Shown in pieces: positions 50,284-56,057 of a stretch of 56,057 nt of DNA. The notes beneath the pieces were generated by a model. It had not been told where the DNA came from, did no database searches, and saw only the letters and a program-made list of their open reading frames with translations. Position 1 is the stretch's first letter; every line of letters starts with the position of its first letter. Source of the stretch: an uncultured Clostridium sp. (GTDB taxonomy: Bacteria > Bacillota > Clostridia > Oscillospirales > Oscillospiraceae); assembly GCA_904420465.1 (NCBI GenBank), contig CAJFVL010000003.1:1-56057 (forward strand), given 5' to 3'. The translations under genes were made by a program, and so were the position numbers.

Positions 50284-50340
50284 CGTAAAAACAGATCAAC
50301 CTGCCAAAAAAGTCCAATGGGACTTTTCCGACAGGTTGAC
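50284..50340 (-). terminator. Terminator of lysC
   Basis: A near-perfect long stem, GTCAACCTGTC and AAAAGTCC on the minus strand paired with their complements, ends with CTGTTTTTACGG. It sits 23 bp after the lysC stop and just upstream of the next promoter. Confidence 0.8.
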
Positions 50341-50362
50341 ACAATGGAAAAAAACAGTGACG

Positions 50363-51589
50363 TCAGCCGTTCCCGCCGAATTCGCTGAAGAACTTGTCGT
50401 GGATGGCCTGAACGGCCCGGTCAGCGTCCCGCTCGTCCACCAGGACGGAAATCTTGATCTCGCTGGTGGAGATCATGTTGATGTTGATGCCGGCAGAAAA
50501 CAGGGCCTCGAACATCTTGCAGGCCACGCCCGCGTTGTTTGCCATGCCCGCCCCCACGATGGAGACCTTGGCCACCTGGTCATTGAGCTCCACACTGTGG
50601 AAGCCGATGGCCTCCTTATTCTCCTCCATGATTTCCTTGGCCGTCCCCGCGTCGCTGCGGGCCACAGTGAAGCTGATGTCCTTGCTGCCGTCCCGGCCAA
50701 TGGACTGAAGAATGATATCCACATTGATGTTCTGCTTGGCCAGCAGAGAGAAGATCTTAAAGGCGATGCCCGGACGGTCCTCCAGGCCGATCAGGGCCAG
50801 ACGGGCCACGTTCTTATCCTTGGCAACACCGCTGACATGGGTCTTTTCCATGGTCTTGACAACCTCCTTGACTTTCGTACCGGGATTTCCGCTGAAGCTG
50901 GAGAGCACCTCCAGATTGACGTTATAGCGCTTGGCCATCTCCACCGAGCGGTTGTGAAGCACCTGAGCGCCCTGGCTGGCCAGCTCCAGCATCTCGTCGA
51001 AGGTAATCTCGTCCAGCTTGCGGGCCCCCTTGACGTGACGGGGATCGGCGGTGTAGACCCCGTCCACATCGGTGTAGATCTGGCACAGGTCGGCGTGAAG
51101 GGCGGCGGCCAGAGCCACCGCGGAGGTATCCGAACCTCCCCGGCCCAGCGTTGTGACGTCGCCGTACTTGTTGATGCCCTGGAAGCCGGCCACCAGCACA
51201 ATTTTCTTTTTATCCAGTTCATTCTGGATGCGCTCGGTCTGGATACGCTTGATCCGGGCGCTGCTGTAGGCTGAGTCGGTGCGCATCCCGGCCTGCCAGC
51301 CGGTGAGGGACACCACTTGGTAGCCCATCCCCTCGATGGCCATGGCGCACAGGGCGATGGAGATCTGCTCTCCCGTGGACAGCAGCATATCCATCTCCCG
51401 CTTGGAGGCGTGGGGATTGAGCTCCCTCGCCTTTTCGATCAGGTCGTCGGTGGTGTCCCCCTGAGCGGACAGCACCACCACCACACTGTTGCCTTTGCGG
51501 TAGGTATCGGTGATGATGCGGGCCACGTTGCGGACCCGGTCCGCGTCCGCCACCGAGGAACCACCGAATTTTTGTACTATGAGTGACAT
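50363..51589 (-). CDS. lysC: Aspartate kinase
   Basis: The product has 408 residues. The N-terminal VQKFGGSSVADADRV is the ATP/aspartate site, with LSTGEQISIALCAMAI and RGGSDTSAVALAAAL also conserved. The C-terminal third carries two ACT domains (VARLALIGLEDRPGIAFKIF and VSIVGAGMANNAGVACKMF), which bind lysine or threonine and set feedback control. It makes aspartyl phosphate for lysine, methionine and threonine. It lies 96 bp after hom in a threonine-branch operon. No lysine riboswitch is seen in that gap. Confidence 0.95.
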   Translation of the reverse strand: MSLIVQKFGGSSVADADRVRNVARIITDTYRKGNSVVVVLSAQGDTTDDLIEKARELNPHASKREMDMLLSTGEQISIALCAMAIEGMGYQVVSLTGWQAGMRTDSAYSSARIKRIQTERIQNELDKKKIVLVAGFQGINKYGDVTTLGRGGSDTSAVALAAALHADLCQIYTDVDGVYTADPRHVKGARKLDEITFDEMLELASQGAQVLHNRSVEMAKRYNVNLEVLSSFSGNPGTKVKEVVKTMEKTHVSGVAKDKNVARLALIGLEDRPGIAFKIFSLLAKQNINVDIILQSIGRDGSKDISFTVARSDAGTAKEIMEENKEAIGFHSVELNDQVAKVSIVGAGMANNAGVACKMFEALFSAGININMISTSEIKISVLVDERDADRAVQAIHDKFFSEFGGNG

Positions 51590-51685
51590 GTATGTGTTTC
51601 CCCCTAAAAGGTGATATCAGTTCCGGACAAGGGGGGAAGGACTCCCCCGCTCTATCCTATGCCGCACAGCGGCGGTCAGCCTCTT

Positions 51686-52897
51686 TCAGTCCAGCACGCG
51701 GAAGAGGGAGTCCACCTGCATGCCCTTCAGCTTATCCCGCACCTGGGGCTCGGTCATGGGGGCGGTGAGGAACGCCACCTCCGATGCGGGGGCCCCCGCC
51801 CGGGCCAGAGGCTGGATCTCTCCGCAGGCCAGCCGGGCCTGATCCACCGCGGCCTGGGCCCGCACATACCAGCGGGAGGTAAGGATGTCCGGCGAGACCA
51901 CCAGATCGGGGGAGCCGGGCCCCCAGGCATTGTGCCGGTCCCGCTTCAGGTCCTTTGCAATGTCAATCACATCGGCCACCACGGCGGAGGCGGTGGGCAG
52001 CTTGCCCGCACCCCGGCCATAGAACATCACGTCGCCGATGGCGTTGCCGGTGACCGCGATGGCGTTGAACACGTCCTCCACACCCGCCAGAGGGTTATCG
52101 GTGGAAACCAGATGGGGCGCCACAAAGGCGCACACCTTGCCCTCCGGCTCCCGGATCGCCCGGCCCAGCAGCTTGATCTTGTAGCCCTTGGAGTCGGCGT
52201 AGGCCACATCCTCCAGCGCCACGTTCCGGATGCCCTGGGTGGGCACCTGCTCGGGGTAGACGTGCTGGCCGAAGGCCAGGGCGGCCAGGATGCAGATCTT
52301 CCGGCAGGCGTCGTGGCCATCCACGTCGGCGGTGGGGTCCTTCTCGGCGTAGCCGTTGGCCTGGGCCTCCTTCAGAGCCTGGTCAAAGGTGAGGCCCGCC
52401 TTGATCATCCGGGTGAGGATATAGTTGGTGGTCCCGTTCAGGATGCCGGTGATCTGGGTCAGCTCGTTGGCCGCCAGGCAGGAGGTCAGCGGCCGCAGGA
52501 TGGGGATGCCGCCCCCCACGCTGGCCTCAAACAGGTAGCTGCATCCATGCTCTCTGGCCAGCTGAAGCAGGTCGTAGCCGTGGGTGGCCACCAGCTCCTT
52601 GTTGGAGGTGACCACGCTCTTGCCCGCCTTCAGGGCCCGGGTGGTGAACTCCAGGGCGATGGTGGCCCCGCCGATGGTCTCCACCACGATGTTCACCTCA
52701 GGGTCCTGCTCGATGACGGAGAAGTCCTTGACAAACAGATCATGATAGGGGCTGTCGGGGAAGTCCCGCACATCCAGAATATATTTCAGCCGGATCAGCT
52801 GATCCGCCCGCTGGTCAATGAGTCCGCTGTTCTGGGTCAGGACGTCGGCCACGCCGGAACCCACCGTACCAAACCCCAAAATTGCCACGTTTACCAT
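51686..52897 (-). CDS. hom: Homoserine dehydrogenase
   Basis: The product has 403 residues. The NAD(P) loop VAILGFGTVGSGVAD is at the start, and the signature GILNGTTNYILTRM and EASVGGGIPILRPL mark the catalytic domain; Lys and Glu in PTADVDGHDACRK are the active-site region. After about 330 there is a short C-terminal region without a clear ACT domain, so feedback inhibition may rest on other subunits. The separate ACT protein upstream might fill that role. The ATG has an AGGTGAAAAG site. Confidence 0.95.
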   Translation of the reverse strand: MVNVAILGFGTVGSGVADVLTQNSGLIDQRADQLIRLKYILDVRDFPDSPYHDLFVKDFSVIEQDPEVNIVVETIGGATIALEFTTRALKAGKSVVTSNKELVATHGYDLLQLAREHGCSYLFEASVGGGIPILRPLTSCLAANELTQITGILNGTTNYILTRMIKAGLTFDQALKEAQANGYAEKDPTADVDGHDACRKICILAALAFGQHVYPEQVPTQGIRNVALEDVAYADSKGYKIKLLGRAIREPEGKVCAFVAPHLVSTDNPLAGVEDVFNAIAVTGNAIGDVMFYGRGAGKLPTASAVVADVIDIAKDLKRDRHNAWGPGSPDLVVSPDILTSRWYVRAQAAVDQARLACGEIQPLARAGAPASEVAFLTAPMTEPQVRDKLKGMQVDSLFRVLD

Positions 52898-52966
52898 TTC
52901 TTTTCACCTCAAAAATAAAATTGAACGCGGGTCCGGCGGACCAGATCAGCCGCCGCTCTGACTTTC

Positions 52967-53407
52967 TCAGCCCGCCAGAATTTCACACCGGATCACGCCG
53001 GCGCCGGAGGACACCTCTCCCAGCACCTCCTCCAGGGGGCGCTGCAGCTCGCTGGTCTCCGCCGTCATGGTAACCACCGCGCAGCCGTTGAGGGGAATGC
53101 TCTGGTTCAGGGTCAGGATATTGACCCCGGTGCCCGCGAAAATGTTCAGGGTGCCGGAGAGGATGCCCGGCTCATCCCGCAGCAGAAGCTGAAAGGTGAC
53201 GATCCGTCCGTGGAGCATGTCGTTGAAGGGGCGCACTGCGTCTTTATACTTGTAAAAGGCGCTGCGGCTGATGCCCACCGCACGGACCGCTCCATTGACC
53301 GTGGTCTCCTCTCCTGTCTCCAGCAGACGCTTGGCCTCGGCCACCTTTCGGACGATCTCGGGCATGGCCTCCGCCTCCACGATAAAATACTTGGCCGCCC
53401 CGCCCAT
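52967..53407 (-). CDS. ACT-domain protein (PheB/UPF0735 family)
   Basis: The product has 146 residues. A helical N-terminal part with a helix-turn-helix-like stretch (TTVNGAVRAVGISRSAFYKYKD) precedes a C-terminal ACT domain (ILSGTLNIFAGTGVNILTLNQS). This family is often found next to hom and is thought to sense an amino acid. It begins the ACT-hom-lysC transcript, 69 bp before hom. Its job in the pathway is inferred from place and family only. Confidence 0.9.
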   Translation of the reverse strand: MGGAAKYFIVEAEAMPEIVRKVAEAKRLLETGEETTVNGAVRAVGISRSAFYKYKDAVRPFNDMLHGRIVTFQLLLRDEPGILSGTLNIFAGTGVNILTLNQSIPLNGCAVVTMTAETSELQRPLEEVLGEVSSGAGVIRCEILAG

Positions 53408-53477
53408 GGCCTTCCCTCCATTCTATCCGCCCTGTATGTCCGTGTTGCACGGTCATTTGTTCTTGTGATGAAGTCTA

Positions 53478-53506
53478 TTGTAGCACACACCAGCCGCCGC
53501 CGCAAC
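53478..53506 (-). promoter_or_regulatory. Promoter of the ACT-hom-lysC operon
   Basis: On the minus strand, -35 TTGCGG (53506-53501) and -10 TACAAT (53483-53478) are 17 bp apart, about 70 bp upstream of the ACT gene. Confidence 0.65.
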
Positions 53507-53568
53507 GGCCAAGCCGCCGGAGGAATGGCAAAATTTCACCGCAGTTTTTCCAAATCTTTCGTCGGATT

Positions 53569-54489
53569 CTACAGTCTCTCCGGTGCTTTCCTGTTATTCC
53601 CAGCTTTTGCGCCCCGTTTCAGGAAGGAAAACTTGGTCTCGGAGCACACCACCGCCACAAAAATCAGGGCAAAACCGGCAGCCAGCCGGGGCGTCACCGG
53701 ATCACCGTAGAAGATGACGGAGAACAGCACCCCGAACACCGACTCCAGGGAGAGAATGACGGCGGCGGAGGCTGGATCAGACCACACCTGACCCACATTT
53801 TGAAACAGCAGAGCCACCGTGGTGGCCATGATGCACAGATAGGCCAGTGGGAGAAACACCTCCGGGTTGGACAGGGCCTCGGCCGGGAAGGTCTCCGTGA
53901 GCCCTCCGCCAATCCAGGCAAACAGCCCGGCAAAGGCAAACTGAAACACCGTCAGCAGAGAGATATCCCTGCCGGAGGACACCTTCGTCACCGCCACAAT
54001 ATGGGAAGCATAGAAAAGGGCGCACACCAGGGTGAGCAGGTCGCCGGCATTGATGGACAGCTCCTCGGTGAGGGAAACCAGTCCCACACCGGTGACGCAC
54101 AGCAGAGCGGCGGCGATGTTGTACCGGTCCGGCCGGCGTTTCAGCACCGCCCAGGCGAGGAAGGGGACGATGACGCAGTACACCGCGGTCAGAAAGGCGT
54201 TCTTGGAGGGAGTTGTCAGGGCCAGTCCGAAGGTCTGGACCGAGTAGGCCAGAAACAGAAAGGCCCCCATCACCGCCCCCCGCCACAGATAGTCGGGGGT
54301 AAAGGCCTTCCACCTCCCCCAGCACACCAGGGCCAGCAGAACGGCCCCGGCCGTAAAGCGGATGGCCAGCAGGAAAAAGACGGGCACCGCGTCCAGGGCG
54401 TTTTTCATAATAAAAAAAGAAGTGCCCCAGATGACAGCAGAGGTGAGCAGCATGGGCTTGGCCAGAAGGCGCATGGCTTTGGGGGACAT
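53569..54489 (-). CDS. EamA/DMT-family transporter
   Basis: The product has 306 residues with ten membrane segments in two EamA halves. The first starts LLTSAVIWGTSFFIMKNAL, with the typical W-G-x-x-F motif, and the second begins near GDLLTLVCALFYASHIV. It probably exports amino acids or other metabolites. The ATG at 54489 is 9 bases after a GGAG site; the TTG at 54498 is too close to it. It is separate from the ACT-hom-lysC operon. Confidence 0.92.
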   Translation of the reverse strand: MSPKAMRLLAKPMLLTSAVIWGTSFFIMKNALDAVPVFFLLAIRFTAGAVLLALVCWGRWKAFTPDYLWRGAVMGAFLFLAYSVQTFGLALTTPSKNAFLTAVYCVIVPFLAWAVLKRRPDRYNIAAALLCVTGVGLVSLTEELSINAGDLLTLVCALFYASHIVAVTKVSSGRDISLLTVFQFAFAGLFAWIGGGLTETFPAEALSNPEVFLPLAYLCIMATTVALLFQNVGQVWSDPASAAVILSLESVFGVLFSVIFYGDPVTPRLAAGFALIFVAVVCSETKFSFLKRGAKAGNNRKAPERL

Positions 54490-54505
54490 GGATATCAACT
54501 CCAGA

Positions 54506-54535
54506 TTGCAAAGTGTGGGGCGGGTATGCTATCAT
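54506..54535 (+). promoter_or_regulatory. Promoter of the 3-methyladenine glycosylase gene
   Basis: The -35 is TTGCAA (54506-54511) and the -10 is TATCAT (54530-54535), 18 bp apart, in the divergent gap with the EamA gene. Confidence 0.6.
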
Positions 54536-54592
54536 ATCTGAGGAACAGCCGGCGCCCGCCCGCGCCGTGACCCGCTTGGGAGGTGTTGAAAT

Positions 54593-55189
54593 TTGGACAT
54601 ACTGCCCCGCTCCTTCTATGACCGGGACACGCTGACAGTGGCCCGGGACCTGCTGGGCCGGCACCTGGTCCGGGTGCTGCCGGACGGACGGCGTCTGGTG
54701 TGCCGCATCACAGAGACCGAAGGCTATATCGGCCGGATGGACAAGGCCTGCCACGCATACGGCTATAAGCGAACTTCCCGCACCGAGACGCTGTTCGCTC
54801 CGCCGGGCACCGCCTACATCTATTTCATCTATGGCATGTACCACTGTCTCAATTTCGTCACCGAGCCTGAGGGGGAGCCCTGCGCCGTCCTGATTCGGGG
54901 CGTCCGGGCCGTCACAAACGGGGATATTATAGCAGAAAACCGCTTTGGGTGCAAGCAGGGCCAGATGACGCCCTATCAGAAGAAGAACTTCCTCAACGGG
55001 CCGGGCAAGCTGTGCCGGGGGCTGCTGCTGACCCGGGAGCAGAACGGCCTGGATCTCACCGACCCCGGCGGTCCGCTGTATGTCTGCTCCGGTCCCGCCC
55101 CCGGAAGAATTTTCACAGGCAAGCGCATCGGCATCGACTACGCGGAGGAGGCCGTCCACTTCCCCTGGCGGTTCTGGACGGAGGAGTAA
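54593..55189 (+). CDS. 3-methyladenine DNA glycosylase (AAG/MPG family)
   Basis: The product has 198 residues. LLGRHLVRVL opens the fold; ITETEGYIGRMDKACHA holds the catalytic glutamate; GTAYIYFIYGMYHCLNFVTEP is the intercalating loop region; PCAVLIRGVR and NGPGKLCRGL are also typical. It removes alkylated and deaminated purines. The start is TTG at 54593 with a GGGAGGTG site. The next gene (HAD) starts 33 bp after its stop. Confidence 0.93.
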   Translation: MDILPRSFYDRDTLTVARDLLGRHLVRVLPDGRRLVCRITETEGYIGRMDKACHAYGYKRTSRTETLFAPPGTAYIYFIYGMYHCLNFVTEPEGEPCAVLIRGVRAVTNGDIIAENRFGCKQGQMTPYQKKNFLNGPGKLCRGLLLTREQNGLDLTDPGGPLYVCSGPAPGRIFTGKRIGIDYAEEAVHFPWRFWTEE

Positions 55190-55222
55190 GCCCTTCCTAT
55201 AACCCACACACGGAGGATTCCC

Positions 55223-55876
55223 ATGTATTTTTTTGACCTGGACGGCACCCTGCTGGATTCCAACGGAATATGGCTGGATATCGACATCCAGTTTCTGGGG
55301 CTGCACGGCATCTCACCGGTGCCGCCGGAGTATACCGAATACGTTGTCCACCACACCTTTCAGGACGCGGCGGAATACACCCGCCGGGTCTTTTCCCTGT
55401 CCCTGTCCGCAGAGGAGATCATCGCCCAGTGGCGGGAGATGGCCCGGGAGGCCTATGCCGGCCAGCTGGAGCTGAAGTCGGGAGTGCGCGGCTTTCTGGA
55501 GCGGGCAGCCGCGGCGGGGGAACGGCTGGCCCTGCTCACCTCCTGCATGCCCAACCTGTGCCAGGCCGCCCTGGAGCACCACGGTCTGCTCCCCCTGCTG
55601 TCCCCCGTGCTCACCACCGCCCAGCTGGGTCTGGAGAAGCGGGACCCCGCCCTCTATCGAGAGGCGGCCCGGCTGTGCGGACAGATGCCGGGGGACTGCG
55701 TCCTCTTCGATGACTCTCCAGTGTACTGCGCCGCCGCAAAAGAGGCAGGCTGGCAGGTGTTCGGGGCGGCCGACCCGGTCTTTGCCGACCGGGCGGAGGA
55801 GATGGCCCGCATCTGCGGACCGGGGCGGTTCCCCTTTGACTTCTCCGGGCCGCTGCCCGCCCGGCCAGCTCAATAA
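55223..55876 (+). CDS. HAD-family hydrolase (phosphatase-like)
   Basis: The product has 217 residues. Motif I is FFDLDGTLLDSN, motif II LLTSCMPN, the lysine is in LGLEKRDP and motif IV is VLFDDSPVYC. The helical cap between motifs I and II (about 15-85) is the C1 type, as in phosphoglycolate or pyrophosphate phosphatases. The substrate is not known. The ATG has a CGGAGGA site. It is probably co-transcribed with the glycosylase. Confidence 0.9.
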   Translation: MYFFDLDGTLLDSNGIWLDIDIQFLGLHGISPVPPEYTEYVVHHTFQDAAEYTRRVFSLSLSAEEIIAQWREMAREAYAGQLELKSGVRGFLERAAAAGERLALLTSCMPNLCQAALEHHGLLPLLSPVLTTAQLGLEKRDPALYREAARLCGQMPGDCVLFDDSPVYCAAAKEAGWQVFGAADPVFADRAEEMARICGPGRFPFDFSGPLPARPAQ

Positions 55877-55883
55877 AAAGGAT

Positions 55884-55911
55884 GGAGGGCGGCCCTGGCG
55901 GGCCGCCCTCC
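55884..55911 (+). terminator. Terminator-like hairpin after the HAD gene
   Basis: A perfect 12-bp stem GGAGGGCGGCCC/GGGCCGCCCTCC with a TGGC loop. The T-tail is weak (CAGCGTGT), and the A-run before it would give a T-run for a gene on the minus strand. Confidence 0.6.
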
Positions 55912-56057
55912 CAGCGTGTCGAAGAACTCCCTTTCAGAAGTAAAAAGTTGTACAGCGAAGGGGGAGCTCGAGGGGGCAAAGCCCGCCTCGAATCCAATCA
56001 AATGCCCCGCAAAGCCTTGCTGTGCAAGGCGTGCGGCCCACGAAGCGGGGACTTTCC
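55912..56057. other. Window end without a recognised gene
   Basis: This holds short hairpins such as GCCTTGC/GCAAGGC (near 56014-56032). It resembles the spacer at 37719-37987 in style. Nothing coding is supported. Confidence 0.4.

Noticed and set aside
51590-51685. Lysine riboswitch before lysC
   Set aside because: The 96-bp gap is too short and lacks the conserved lysine aptamer pattern.

Overview
The window reads as chromosome from a GC-rich (roughly 60% or more by eye) low-pathogenic-signature Firmicute, most likely a clostridial gut anaerobe of the Oscillospiraceae type (relatives of Flavonifractor, Intestinimonas, Lawsonibacter). The support is indirect: strong AGGAGG-type ribosome binding sites with frequent TTG/GTG starts, sigma-A promoters of TTGNNN-17-TANNNT form, S-layer-homology (SLH) surface proteins with a CsaB pyruvyl transferase, a clostridial-type NADPH secondary alcohol dehydrogenase, and the DUF1385-prmC gene order. 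No phage, transposase, CRISPR array, rRNA or plasmid gene was found; nearly all genes are intact and most are housekeeping or envelope genes.

Layout. 1-1045: a copy of a hairpin-rich dispersed repeat, then a small XRE regulator divergent from a small unknown gene across a perfect palindrome. 1015-5754 (minus): DUF1385 protein, prmC, metallophosphoesterase, recA, recX, probably one transcript from a promoter at 5800-5828. 5841-9571 (minus): lipoprotein, response regulator and sensor kinase. 9789-13185 (plus): a YtrA-type GntR/ABC transporter operon that begins and ends with very small membrane proteins. 13186-14177: no gene; a large imperfect inverted repeat related to the repeat at position 1. 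14178-17795 (minus): an SLH protein with a phosphodiester glycosidase domain, then a macro-domain protein. 18043-25397 (plus): murJ, an O-antigen-ligase-like protein, a glycosyltransferase, two DUF4330 proteins and a glycosyltransferase-CsaB fusion, tightly overlapped. This block looks like the pathway that makes and pyruvylates the secondary cell wall polymer to which SLH proteins bind, and two SLH proteins (14712-17795 and 34981-37701) lie close by.

25398-31784: tRNA-Ser(GGA), a hairpin-rich gene-free stretch, a secondary alcohol dehydrogenase, and a TRAP transporter operon led by a DUF6282 hydrolase-like gene behind two adjacent perfect palindromes. 31785-37701: alpha/beta hydrolase, an unknown protein, a PaaI-type thioesterase, a flavodoxin-fold reductase and a CAP-RCC1-SLH surface protein. 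37702-46334: a hairpin cluster, polA, two tiny divergent genes (51 and 52 residues) around an AT-rich operator-like region, an AlkZ-like winged-helix protein, an MBL-fold hydrolase, a cysteine desulfurase and a polytopic membrane protein. 46363-55876: thiamine pyrophosphokinase, a NYN-LOTUS protein, a MATE exporter, a membrane protein of unknown role, the threonine-branch genes (ACT protein, hom, lysC), an EamA transporter, a 3-methyladenine glycosylase and a HAD hydrolase.

The most system-like content is the SLH/CsaB envelope locus. The most open questions are the dispersed inverted-repeat element, the palindromes ahead of the DUF6282-TRAP operon, and the small AT-rich ribbon-helix-helix locus. 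All function calls rest on motifs read by eye; no database search was possible.
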